The notes beneath the pieces were generated by a model. That model was not told the DNA's origin, did not search any database, and saw only the letters and a list, made by a program, of their open reading frames with translations. Below are positions 32,663 to 45,000 of a stretch of 64,000 bases of DNA, one piece after another. This DNA comes from Lucinisca nassula (taxonomy: Eukaryota; Mollusca; Bivalvia; Lucinida; Lucinidae). Every line of letters begins with the position of its first letter. Within the stretch, counting starts at the first letter, position 1. Position numbers and translations under genes: made by a program. The stretch spans positions 1,766-65,765 of the forward strand of contig CAUZLF010000761.1 in assembly GCA_963580285.1 (NCBI GenBank), given 5' to 3'.

Positions 32663-33520
32663 AAGAAGGTCACATAGCTAAGGTCAAGGTCACAGGTCAA
32701 AATTTTATGTATAAGTGGGAAGGCAATGTCACAAGCAACCTACATGCCGAATATGAAAGCTCTACCTAAAACAGTTAGAGAGTTATGATAAAGTAGGTGA
32801 CAGGTCAAGGGTCTAAGTCACAGATCAAAATTTATTGGAAAGGCAATGTTATAAGGAATCTACATGCCAAATGTATAGGCTCTATGTCCAATGATTAAAA
32901 CTTTATGACACAGTAGGTCAAAGGGCCAGGTAAAGGTCAACATTTTTTTATGAGTGGAAAAACAATGTCGCAAGGAACCTACATGCGAAATATGAATGGT
33001 TAGAAAGTTGTGATAAAGTAGGTCAAAGGTCACAGGTCAAAGTCACAGGTAATTTTTTGTGCGAGGGATAAGGCAATGTCGCAAGGAACTTCCATGCCAA
33101 ATATGAAGGCTCGATCTCAAATGATTAAAAAGTTATGGTAAGTAGGTAAAAGGTTCAGGGTCAAGGTCACAGGTCAAAATTTTTTGTATGCAAGGAGAGG
33201 CAATGTCACAAGGAATCTACATGCCAAATATGAAGGCTCTATCTAAAACAGAAAGTTACAACAAAAGTCGGTCAAAGATCACAGGTAAAGGTCACAGGTA
33301 AGTTTTTGTATGAGTGGTAAGGCAGTATCACAAGGAACCTACTTGCCAAATATGAAGGCTCTATCTCAAATGGTTAAAAAGTTATGATTAGTAGGTCATA
33401 ATGTTAGGGGTCAAGGTCACAGGTCAATTTTTTGTATAAATACAAAGGCAATGTCACAAAGAACCAACATGCCAAATATAAAGGCTCTACCTCAAACGGT
33501 TCTAAAGTTATGATAAAACA
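32663..33520 (+). repeat. About 121-bp tandem array with GGTCAAGGTCACAGGTCA cores, 7 units
   Basis: Units: GGCAATGTCACAAGGAACC, TACATGCCAAATATGAAGGC, TCTATCTCAAATGGTTAAAA, AGTTATGATAAAGTAGGTCA and AAGGTCACAGGTCAA. Related to the array at 38040-38920. Confidence 0.8.
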
Positions 33521-34663
33521 AAAACTAGTGTTCACAAGGTTTTTCAATGATTGACCTACTGACCTACTTTTGGACCCGACATGAGTCATATTCAAACTTG
33601 ACTGAGATATTGTCATGATGATCATTCTTAGCAAATTTTATGATGATCGGATCAAACCTGTGGCCTCTAAAGTGTTCACAAGGTTTTTCTATGATTTGAC
33701 CTACTGACCTACTTTTTGATACCACATGACCCATATTCGCACTTGACTGAGATATTGTCACAATGATCATTCTGAGCAAGATTGATGATGATTGGACCAA
33801 AAATGTGGCCTTTAGAGTGTTCACAAGGTTTTTCCATGATTTGACCTACTGACCTACATTTGACCCGACATGACCAATATTCAAATTTGACCGAGATATT
33901 GTCATGACAATCATTCTGAGCAAGTTTAATGATGATTGGACCATAACTGTGCCCTCTAGTGTGTTCACAAGGTTTTTCTATGATTTGACCTACTGACCTA
34001 CTTTTTGACCCAACATGACCCATATTCAAACTTGACTGAGATATTGTCAGGATGATTATTCTGAGCAAGTTTGATGATGATTGGACCATAACTGTGCCCT
34101 CTAGAGTGTTCACAAGGTTTTTCTATGAATTGACCTACTGACCTACTTTTTGACCCGACATGACCCATATTCAAACTTGACCGAGATATTGTCACAATGA
34201 TCATTCTGAGCAAGTTTGATGATAATTGAACCATAACTGTGCCCTCTAGAGTGTTCACAAGGACTATCTATGGTTTGACCTACTGACCTACTTTTTGACC
34301 CTACATGATCCATATTCGAACCTGACCGAGATATTGTCATGATAATTATTCTGAGCAAGTTTGATGATGATTGGACCAAAACTGTGCCCTCTAGAGTGTT
34401 CACAAGGTTTTTCTATGATTTGACCTACTGACCTACTTTTTCACCCGACATGACCCATATTCGAACTTGACCGAGATATTGTCATGATGATCATTCTGAG
34501 CAAGTTTGATGATGATTGGACCAAAACTGTGGCCTCTAGTTTGTTCACAAGAAAAAGTTTACGCACGACGGACGACGGACGACGGACGACGCACGACGAC
34601 GCCGGACATCTTACGGTCACAAAAGCTCACCATGACCTTCGGTCAGGTGAGCTAAAAAAAAAA
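33520..34663 (+). mobile_element. Second 145-bp array ending in the same hairpin terminus
   Basis: Seven to eight units of the 145-bp family, then GACGGACGACGGACGACG, ACATCTTACGGTCACAA and a hairpin at 34624-34653, identical to that at 32629-32658 and followed by an A-run. No start motif of its own, so either a 5'-truncated element or a continuation of 32663-33520. Confidence 0.7.
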
Positions 34664-35429
34664 ACAGAAAATAGCACCATGGTTTCTTTCTTTTACCCTG
34701 TATTTCCATGTGCATTTTAGATTTACTTGGTGCTCAGTGGTTTAATACTTGGTACCCGACTGCAAAGTCTTTTAATTCTAATAATTGTTTTACGAAGAAT
34801 AAAAGCATTTTATAACCGGTAAATCTCTCAACAGTCATCCGATCTTATCCAAAAAAAAAAAAAGATTTTATAGTCTCGGAAATCTGTGACATTTGCATCT
34901 ATCGAGTCAGATCACCCTGTGATATATACTGACTCTAGTCCATCTCTAATCCAATTTCTTGCTTACATTAATCAGCAAATTAACTATAATCCATTTTTTA
35001 AACAATTAACACAGTGTGTTTTCAAATACATGTGACAAAAAGCGTAAAGTTAACCGTGTCATTGATACTGTGCACGAGCCGTTGAACCACCAGTGTCTAC
35101 TGATATTTCACCAGACTATTTTTAACTTGGATAGCGTGTCGTATGATAAATTATATCGGATTGCAGTCATGACAATAAACAGCTTGACCATGCATTTATT
35201 TGCGTGCTTTCATGCCTGCAACAGTCAACTACCATATCCAGAATTTCTCGGGCCAAATTTTTGGTCGCATTTTTCAGTGACTGGTTATGGTATGAGGAGG
35301 TCCAATCCAGTATAATTTTTATGTTTGGATTTTTAGCACTACTGGTAAGCACACTTCATTGCTAAAGTGTTTGTTTTGAAATAAAAGTTATATAACCATT
35401 TCAATATGCTTAAAAATGCACAATTCCGG
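34664..35429. other. No feature recognised
   Basis: Contains a 99-codon ORF (35016-35315) with no domain I recognise and an A-run at 34850-34863. Probably non-coding. Confidence 0.45.
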
Positions 35430-35760
35430 AGTCAAAGAGATTGCCGGAGTACCGTACCGGTACTAGGAAATATACCGCGGTTCGTACCACAGAGACAAAA
35501 CCGCAGTATTTACCGGTATACCGGTTTTACCGCACACCTCTATTGCTGACATCTCAAGCTTTACTGCCCGATTTAACATATAGGGTTAACTGTTTAAATG
35601 CATGGGCAGCCCAACTTGCTAAACTTTTCCTGGGCAAGCTTAATCCCTCTTAACGGTTTGTCAGTACTCATGTGCAGTTGGTTTCAGCTCTACCTGGATG
35701 TATCATGCAGCCCAAACTATTTCTTCAGGCCCTTTTAGGTGGGGGCCATTTCTTAGTCTG
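35430..35760 (+). repeat. CCGGTA palindrome block adjoining a family S 3' fragment
   Basis: 35430-35545: GTACCGTACCGGTACTAGG, ATACCGCGGTTCGTACC and TTTACCGGTATACCGG. 35555-35755 is the distal part of family S (ACATCTCAAGC to TTCTTCAGGCCC). Confidence 0.65.
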
Positions 35761-36354
35761 TGGTTCAAGTGTTGCCTTTACAAAGTTTATTTGTGTTTTA
35801 TTGATTTGATGTTGTGTCATGCCTTGAGCTCATATTGTATGGTCTCTTTGAGCATTTCAATCACCTCCCCTGTGGAAAACAGAATAGATGTTTGGGTAGT
35901 TTGAAATCTTATGGATCCATATAAATAAATAGCTGGCTTTAATGACTTTTCAAGATCTTATCAGACTATGGACTTTATGCAAAGCTTTGTGTGAAAAAGC
36001 ATTGAAAAAAAAAAACTACAACCAAGCCAAAGCTTAAAGCCTATGCCAGCAACACTGATGGATCCTTTTCGTTGACGTTTTGTAATAAATTCAAGCTTCT
36101 GCAAATACGCACCTGAAAATTATATGAATGATAACAGTTTACTAATGCTTTTATGTTTACTTCAAAATGTCATCCAGGTACCTTAAATGAAATGCAGCTG
36201 AGGAGACCAGGATGGTCAAACCCTTCAGTTTTCTTAAGTCAGAAGCAATCCATAAGCTATTAATATAATTCTGTTTTTGTCCAAAATATTAAGAAAAAGA
36301 AAATGCCCTAATCATTTTCTGTTATTCTCTATCCATCGTGACTGGAATTATAAA
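35761..36354. other. No feature recognised
   Basis: AT-rich, no ORF above about 60 codons and no clear repeat. Confidence 0.4.
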
Positions 36355-36470
36355 ATTCCCTGACAATTCCCTGACATTTTAGCAAAAATTCAATTTTCCC
36401 TGACACAACACAAAATTCCCTGACAATTCCCTGACCTTGAAAAAATTTAAATTTCCCTGACATTTCCCTG
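36355..36470. repeat. TTCCCTGAC-word repeat, target of the 11-kb insertion
   Basis: Seven TTCCCTGAC-type words in about 110 bp (for example AAATTCCCTGACAATTCCC). Its continuation, CATTTCCCTGACACGTATG, is found beyond the insertion at 47692, so the empty site can be reconstructed as one uninterrupted repeat. Confidence 0.75.
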
Positions 36471-37185
36471 GGGAAGGTATAATTTGAGGACTTTTACTGG
36501 AAGACCAGAGGACTGAGGACCAAGTCCTCTAGAGGACCAGGGGTATAATTTGAGGACCAAATACAGGAGGACCAGTGCTTTAATAAGCCATATAATGGCT
36601 ATGATAATTGAAGATAATTACTGTTTATTGAAAATGACACCTACCGGTATGGTATATCACCTCATGGGCATATATGCAGAAAAAAAAAAAATAAATAAAT
36701 AAAAGGAAAAACATATTATTGTGCTCAGTAAATTTTTCACCACAGGATTTTATGAAATATATTTTTGGCATCTTGTTACTCTGATAAAAAATGTTTAGCT
36801 GAAATTAGAATTTCTCTACTTTCTATACCCTTGATATAATCTATCTGTTATTTTTTTAATTCTCAAACTGCATGATGAACAGTGTAGACCCTGATCAGAC
36901 GGCATCTTGCTACTCTTTTAAAAATTTTCACTTGAAATTAGAATTTCTCTACAGTAAGTACTTTCTGTATACTTAATATAAGCTATCTGTTAAATTCACA
37001 AACTGCATGATGAACAGTGAAGATCCTGATCAGATGGTATCTTGTTACGCTTTTAAAAATGATCACTTAAAATTAGAATTTCTCTACTTTCAATATATAT
37101 GTACTTAATATAAGCTATCTGTTAAATTCACAAACTGCATGATGAACAGTGAAGATCCTGATCAGATGGCTTATCTGGAGCTAAA
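36470..37185. repeat. Left TIR of dimer copy 1 (716 bp)
   Basis: Complementary to 41262-42094. The outer 210 bp is nearly perfect (TATAATTTGAGGACTTTTAC, AAGTCCTCTAGAGGACC, CACCTCATGGGCATATAT). The inner part is two to three tandem units of about 150 bp, each with GAATTTCTCTACTTTC, AAACTGCATGATGAACAGTG and GATCCTGATCAGATGG. The matching arm in copy 2 starts at 42095. Confidence 0.85.
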
Positions 37186-37234
37186 AGAAATTTTTCACCA
37201 TAGAATTATATGAAATGTCATAAGATTACATTTC

Positions 37235-37965
37235 CGTATGACATAGAGCATTCTTATGTGTTCCCATAATGGTATTTTTCCTGATGAAAACTTGTGATAT
37301 TTTTCTTATTAATACTCCAAATATAGGTTGCAGGTGCTTGTTAGAACCACCTAAATGAGGTGGTTCAAACGACTACTCACAACCTATGTTTTGGAGCAGA
37401 AATAAGAAAAATAATGTATACCCTTGTTAACCCAAATTTTCGCTATATAAAGTGGGGTTAAGAGGGGTGTTCATTACACAGACTTTTAAACATGATGACT
37501 TTTGACATCTTGCTACTCTTTTAAATATTGAGTTGAAATTAGAATTTCTCTACTTTCTATTCTACCTGTTAAATTCACAAACTGCAAGATGAACAGTGAA
37601 GATCCTTTTCAGATGGCTTATCTGGAGCTACACTGTTTTATGCTCAGAAATTTTCCACCATTGAATATTATCAACACGCTAACAAGTTCGAGAAATGAAC
37701 ACCCCATTACACCCCACTTTATATAGAGAAAACGGGTTTAGGGGGGTATATATTATTTGCATTATTTCTGCTCATAGACATTCTTAGGTTGTAGGTACTC
37801 GTTAGAACCGCCTCAATGAGGCGGTTCTAATGAGCACCCACAATCTATGTTTTGAGTTTAAATAAGAATAATATCACAAATTTTCATCAGAAAATTGACC
37901 GTTTTGGAGATGTAAAAAAATGCATTATGACGCACGGGTGTGTTATCGTAATGGAAATAAATTTT
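37235..37965. repeat. Two M1 MITEs inside dimer copy 1
   Basis: 37235-37500 (GGTTGCAGGTGCTTGTTAG hairpin with AACCACCTAAATGAGGTGG core) and 37670-37965 (opposite orientation, AGAACCGCCTCAATGAGGCG core, one of the best-preserved hairpins in the window). Both recur 5,618 bp downstream. Confidence 0.75.
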
Positions 37966-38039
37966 TTACATCTTGTTACTATTATTAACAAGATGTGTTT
38001 GTGAAACACTGATGCCCCCGGACAGCGCATGTTAAATAT

Positions 38040-38957
38040 AAAGCAGTATCACTAAGCAATCAAAAGGTATGGCCAAGAAATGTAGGCGCTAGAGCGATGA
38101 CAAAGTGTTTCTAAAAATAGCCACAGTGACATTGACCTTGAAGGGGGGGGGGTTGTCTGGATGGACAAAAATTATGGTACCACTAGAAAGGTCTTGTTAC
38201 AAGGAGTGCACGTGTGAAATATGAAAGCCCTACTACTTACCAATCGAAAGTTATGGCCAATGTTAAAGTGTATAAAAGTAGGTCAACCGTCAAGGTCACG
38301 AGGTCAAAAATTATGATACCACTAGAAAGGTCTTGTGACAAGGAGTGCACATGTGAAATATGAAAGCCCTACCACTTACCAATCGAAAGTTATGGCCAAT
38401 GTTAAAGTTTTTAAAAAGTAGGTCAAACATCACGGTCAAGGTCACAAGGTCAAAAATTATGGTACCACTAGAAAGGTCTTGTGACAATGAATGCACATAT
38501 GAAATATGAAAGCCCTATCACTTACCAATCGAAAGTTATGGCCAATGTTAATGTTTTTAAAAATTTTGAAAAAAATAGGTCAAAGGTCAAGTTCAAGGTC
38601 ACGAGATCAAAAATTATGGTACCACTGGAAAGGTATTGTGATAAGGTATACACATGTGAAATATGAAAGCTCTATCTATTACCATTCAAAAGTTATGCCC
38701 AATGTTAAGGTTTTTGTAGACAGACAAACGGAAAAATTTTGAAAAAAATAGGTCAAAGGTCAAGTTCAAGGTCACGATATCAAAAATTATGGTACCACTG
38801 GAATGGTCTTGTGATAAGGTATACACACATGAAATATGAAAGCTCTATCTATTACCATTCAAAAGTTATGCCCAATGTTAAGGTTTTTGTAGACAGACAA
38901 ACAGACAGACAGACCAAAAACTATATGCCCCCGAATCTCTTAGATTCCGGGGGCATA
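38040..38957 (+). repeat. About 140-bp tandem array with GTCAAGGTCAC cores and terminal hairpin (copy 1)
   Basis: Units: AAAAATTATGGTACCACTAG, GAAAGGTCTTGTGACAAGG, TGAAATATGAAAGCCCTA, CCAATCGAAAGTTATGGCC and GGTCAAGGTCAC. It ends with (ACAG)n at 38890-38915 and a hairpin at 38924-38957 (TATGCCCCCGAATC/GATTCCGGGGGCATA), then AAAA: a nested array element like 4105-5190. Duplicated at 43658-44575. Confidence 0.75.
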
Positions 38958-39569
38958 AAAATGTTTAGTTGAAATTAGAATTTCTCTATTTCTACATACT
39001 TAATGATATAATATAGCTGTTAAATTCACAGACTGCAAGATGAACTTTCTGCTTCATAAATTGTGTATTATTGTTAGGACCACTTCACTGAGGCACTCTT
39101 AACATATTGCCTTAAACTTGCAAACTCTCATAATATGGCTTATTTTTGATAAAAACCCACTGGTACTTCACTGAAGTGAGTTTAATAATAAAACTTTCAA
39201 TTGCATGAACATGGTACCACATTGATGCTAATTATCTCACACAAAATTCAACAAAAGCAGCTCCTGCTGTACTAAAAGGGGGGTAGGGCCCTTTCAATAT
39301 ATTTCACTCATATCGAGCTGATCGTTAATCAGAGGTGTACCAAAGTCTTTAGAGAAGTTTTGTTGCAAAAATATGGTTGTATCAATTAATTTAATTACCA
39401 TGATTGTTATTAATTATAATGTTCAGCTACACTGATTTTGAAGTTCTATATTCTGATGTTATATCAAATGCTAAGTATTATAAAGTTATCATACTATAAT
39501 GGCTTGCCACACACTGTTGAGAAAGGATTATGCACATGAACTCATTTGCTGTATCAGAAATCTCAAAAC

Positions 39570-40260
39570 CGGTTATTAACAAACAGGGCAGGCCCAGATC
39601 AGATGCCACGCTCTGCAGCCTCTGATCAGAGCCGACACTGTTTGCAAAAATTTCAGCCGTTTCCAAATAAATTTTGAAAAAAGCCTAAATTTTGAAATGG
39701 ACTCATGCTATATATAAAGTGAAAGATTTCATTCAGTACAAATTGGGTTAAAACATGAATATATTGAAGACAATAACTGTCCGGTTTGTTACCCTTTTAC
39801 CTACTAGTTTCTTAAGTGGATGTAATGAACACCCTTATAAACCCCACTTATTCCGTGATTTGGGTACTCCTGAGATACACATGTTAGAACCACCTTGGTC
39901 TAATGAGCACACACATTCTATGCTTGCAGACGAAATGAGAAGAATGTCACCAATAAAACGGAAAATGTCAGTTTTAAGTTTGTGGAAGAAACGTTACAAT
40001 AATGCTTACAGGCGACAAAGTGCATTTTTTTACATCTCCAAAATGGCTACTTTTTTATGAAAATCTTTGATACTTTTATTATTTCTACTGCAAATATAGG
40101 TTGGTGCCTCATTGAGGTGGTTCTAACTAGTACCCATGACCTACTTCTTGGAGCAGTAATAAGAAAGATAATGTATGCCCCTGTAAACCCTAGTTTTCTC
40201 TATAAGGTGGTTTTAGTGTGTGTGTGGGGAGTGGGGTGTTCATTTTATGGACATGTTCAC
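39570..40260. repeat. Family P and M1 MITE remnants inside dimer copy 1
   Basis: 39570-39750 is a family P copy (CAGATGCCACGCTCTGCAGC palindrome, TGCTATATATAAAG). 39820-39920 and 40040-40260 hold M1 text. A 101-codon ORF across this stretch is composed of repeat sequence and is not a gene. Duplicated 5,618 bp downstream. Confidence 0.6.
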
Positions 40261-41261
40261 CTGACGACACCTTAAATTGTCACCCTTGGGTGACTAAGAT
40301 CTTTTTCCCCCAGGTTCAATTTTCCTTGATTATTACTTCTAATAATTAAATAAATGAAAGAAAGAAACAATGAAATAAAATAAATAATAAAAAAAAAACA
40401 TTATTAAATAATTAAATAATTGCTTATTTATGGGTCCTGTGTGAGTACTGTAATGGAAGATAACGTTTTTTTTTTTTTCACTTTTCTGCTCAACTTAAGA
40501 AAATTAATAATAAATTAGGCCTTAAATAACAATCAAAGTAATTAGAAAAAATTCTTCTGAAAGATCTAACAACACATTTCAAAAATGAAGACTTTCAATT
40601 ATTTGCAAAATTTCAACCTAATCATAGGCTTACAGCCATTGGTTATATTATGTAACTTTGCCCGACCTACAATAGGATAAGCCCCACCTACAAATAATCA
40701 TTAAACTGCCAATCACAACCATTACAATTTCAAGCCTTTTTCTTTACTTCTCAAAGAAAAGCTTGTTTAGCATTTTTCGTATATGAGTCCTTTGGAAATG
40801 TTGTTCTCTGAAAACAAACAAAATAAAAAATCTTGAATGCCATCTGCTATGAGGTAATGCTTGGTGTATAAGATTAAAAGTTTTTGTTTTCCATATATAG
40901 CTCTGAATGTAATACTTGGCAGTCTTAAAAAAAATAATAAAAAAAATGCCATTACCAGAAAGTAATAAAATGACTGATAGAAAAGGAAAAGATAAAAATC
41001 ACCAGGAAAAAATAATTTGGCCAAATTGTCCTACAAAAAAATAAAAATAAAATAAATAAATAACTATTTTTTTGTTACCTAGTAGAGAAATTTCCATTAG
41101 AACTGAACATACTTTTTTTTAAAAGAGTAACACAATGCCTAAAATATATTTCATTTATTTATATGGTGAAGAATTTCTTTATTGCATGTTTTCCTTTAAT
41201 TTATTTATTTTTTCCACTTATGCCGCTGAACAAGACAATATCTACATTTGCAAACAATTTA

Positions 41262-42094
41262 ACTCCAGATAAGCCATCTGATCAGGATCTTCACTGTTCA
41301 TCATGCAGTTTGCGGATTTAACAGATAGCTTATATTAAGTACATGTATATTGAAAGTAGAGAAATTATAATATTAAGTGAACATTTTTAAAAGAGTAACA
41401 AGATGCCATCTGATCAGGATCTTCACTGTTCATCATGCAGTTTGTGAATTTAACAGATAGCTTATATTAAGTACAAGTATATTAAAAGTAGAGAAATTCT
41501 TATTTTAAATGAACATTTTACAAGATGCCATCTGATCAGGATCTTCACTGTTCATCATGTAGTTTGTGAATTTAACAGATAGCTGCTTAAATTAAGTACA
41601 TAGAAAGTACTTACTGAAGAGAAATTTTAATTTCAAGTGAACATTTTTTAAAAGTGTAGCAAAATGCCGTCTGATCAGGATATTCACTGTTCATCATGCA
41701 TTTGTGAATTATAGAAAAATAACAGATAGATTATATCAAGTGTATAGAACGTAGAGAAATTCTAATTTCAACTAAACATTTTTATCAGAGTAACAGGATG
41801 CCAAAAATATATTTCACAAAATTCTATGGTGAAAAATTTCCTGAGCATAATAACATGTTTTTCATTTTATTTAATTATATTTTTTTCTGTATATATGCCC
41901 ATGAGGTGATATACCATACCAGTAGGTGTCATTTTCAATAAACAGTAATTATCTTCAATTATCATAGCCATTATATGGCTGATTAAAGCACTGGTCCTCC
42001 TGTATTTGGTCCTCAAATTATACCCCTGGTCCTCTAGAGGACTTGGTCCTCAGTCCTCTGGTCCTCCAGTAAAAGTCCTCAAATTATACCTTCC
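41262..42094. repeat. Right TIR of dimer copy 1 (833 bp)
   Basis: Starts CCAGATAAGCCATCTGATCAGG and holds about four of the 150-bp subunits, one more than the left arm, so arm length differs by a unit. Repeated in copy 2 at about 46860-47692. Confidence 0.85.
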
Positions 42095-45000
42095 GTATAA
42101 TTTGAGGACTTTTACTGGAAGACCAGAGGACTGAGGACCAAGTCCTCTAGAGGACCAGGGGTATAATTTGAGGACCAAATACAGGAGGACCAGTGCTTTA
42201 ATAAGCCATATAATGGCTATGATAATTGAAGATAATTACTGTTTATTGAAAATGACACCTACCGGTATGGTATATCACCTCATGGGCATATATGCAGAAA
42301 AAAAATAAATAAATAAATAAAAGGAAAAACATATTATTGTGCTCAGTAAATTTTTCACCACAGGATTTTATGAAATATATTTTTGGCATCTTGTTACTCT
42401 GATAAAAAATGTTTAGCTGAAATTAGAATTTCTCTACTTTCTATACCCTTGATATAATCTATCTGTTATTTTTTTAATTCTCAAACTGCATGATGAACAG
42501 TGTAGACCCTGATCAGACGGCATCTTGCTACTCTTTTAAAAATTTTCACTTGAAATTAGAATTTCTCTACAGTAAGTACTTTCTGTATACTTAATATAAG
42601 CTATCTGTTAAATTCACAAACTGCATGATGAACAGTGAAGATCCTGATCAGATGGTATCTTGTTACGCTTTTAAAAATGATCACTTAAAATTAGAATTTC
42701 TCTACTTTCAATATATATGTACTTAATATAAGCTATCTGTTAAATTCACAAACTGCATGATGAACAGTGAAGATCCTGATCAGATGGCTTATCTGGAGCT
42801 AAAAGAAATTTTTCACCATAGAATTATATGAAATGTCATAAGATTACATTTCCGTATGACATAGAGCATTCTTATGTGTTCCCATAATGGTATTTTTCCT
42901 GATGAAAACTTGTGATATTTTTCTTATTAATACTCCAAATATAGGTTGCAGGTGCTTGTTAGAACCACCTAAATGAGGTGGTTCAAACGACTACTCACAA
43001 CCTATGTTTTGGAGCAGAAATAAGAAAAATAATGTATACCCTTGTTAACCCAAATTTTCGCTATATAAAGTGGGGTTAAGAGGGGTGTTCATTACACAGA
43101 CTTTTAAACATGATGACTTTTGACATCTTGCTACTCTTTTAAATATTGAGTTGAAATTAGAATTTCTCTACTTTCTATTCTACCTGTTAAATTCACAAAC
43201 TGCAAGATGAACAGTGAAGATCCTTTTCAGATGGCTTATCTGGAGCTACACTGTTTTATGCTCAGAAATTTTCCACCATTGAATATTATCAACACGCTAA
43301 CAAGTTCGAGAAATGAACACCCCATTACACCCCACTTTATATAGAGAAAACGGGTTTAGGGGGGTATATATTATTTGCATTATTTCTGCTCATAGACATT
43401 CTTAGGTTGTAGGTACTCGTTAGAACCGCCTCAATGAGGCGGTTCTAATGAGCACCCACAATCTATGTTTTGAGTTTAAATAAGAATAATATCACAAATT
43501 TTCATCAGAAAATTGACCGTTTTGGAGATGTAAAAAAATGCATTATGACGCACGGGTGTGTTATCGTAATGGAAATAAATTTTTTACATCTTGTTACTAT
43601 TATTAACAAGATGTGTTTGTGAAACACTGATGCCCCCGGACAGCGCATGTTAAATATAAAGCAGTATCACTAAGCAATCAAAAGGTATGGCCAAGAAATG
43701 TAGGCGCTAGAGCGATGACAAAGTGTTTCTAAAAATAGCCACAGTGACATTGACCTTGAAGGGGGGGGGGTTGTCTGGATGGACAAAAATTATGGTACCA
43801 CTAGAAAGGTCTTGTTACAAGGAGTGCACGTGTGAAATATGAAAGCCCTACTACTTACCAATCGAAAGTTATGGCCAATGTTAAAGTGTATAAAAGTAGG
43901 TCAACCGTCAAGGTCACGAGGTCAAAAATTATGATACCACTAGAAAGGTCTTGTGACAAGGAGTGCACATGTGAAATATGAAAGCCCTACCACTTACCAA
44001 TCGAAAGCTATGGCCAATGTTAAAGTTTTTAAAAAGTAGGTCAAACATCACGGTCAAGGTCACAAGGTCAAAAATTATGGTACCACTAGAAAGGTCTTGT
44101 GACAATGAATGCACATATGAAATATGAAAGCCCTATCACTTACCAATCGAAAGTTATGGCCAATGTTAATGTTTTTAAAAATTTTGAAAAAAATAGGTCA
44201 AAGGTCAAGTTCAAGGTCACGAGATCAAAAATTATGGTACCACTGGAAAGGTATTGTGATAAGGTATACACATGTGAAATATGAAAGCTCTATCTATTAC
44301 CATTCAAAAGTTATGCCCAATGTTAAGGTTTTTGTAGACAGACAAACGGAAAAATTTTGAAAAAAATAGGTCAAAGGTCAAGTTCAAGGTCACGATATCA
44401 AAAATTATGGTACCACTGGAATGGTCTTGTGATAAGGTATACACACATGAAATATGAAAGCTCTATCTATTACCATTCAAAAGTTATGCCCAATGTTAAG
44501 GTTTTTGTAGACAGACAAACAGACAGACAGACCAAAAACTATATGCCCCCGAATCTCTTAGATTCCGGGGGCATAAAAATGTTTAGTTGAAATTAGAATT
44601 TCTCTATTTCTACATACTTAATGATATAATATAGCTGTTAAATTCACAGACTGCAAGATGAACTTTCTGCTTCATAAATTGTGTATTATTGTTAGGACCA
44701 CTTCACTGAGGCACTCTTAACATATTGCCTTAAACTTGCAAACTCTCATAATATGGCTTATTTTTGATAAAAACCCACTGGTACTTCACTGAAGTGAGTT
44801 TAATAATAAAACTTTCAATTGCATGAACATGGTACCACATTGATGCTAATTATCTCACACAAAATTCAACAAAAGCAGCTCCTGCTGTACTAAAAGGGGG
44901 GTAGGGCCCTTTCAATATATTTCACTCATATCGAGCTGATCGTTAATCAGAGGTGTACCAAAGTCTTTAGAGAAGTTTTGTTGCAAAAATATGGTTGTAT

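Noticed and set aside
30226..34403. Minus-strand ORFs of 71-135 codons with repeated IIEKPCEHS and SKSRSVGQ motifs, looking like a tandem-repeat protein
   Set aside because: Period equals the 145-bp array, frames are broken by indels in neighbouring units, and the motif is one translation of a non-coding monomer.
39755..40275. Plus-strand ORFs of 101 and 72 codons, perfectly conserved in the second copy at 45373-45893
   Set aside because: Conservation only reflects the recent 5.6-kb duplication; the sequence overlaps M1 MITE and family P text and has no domain.
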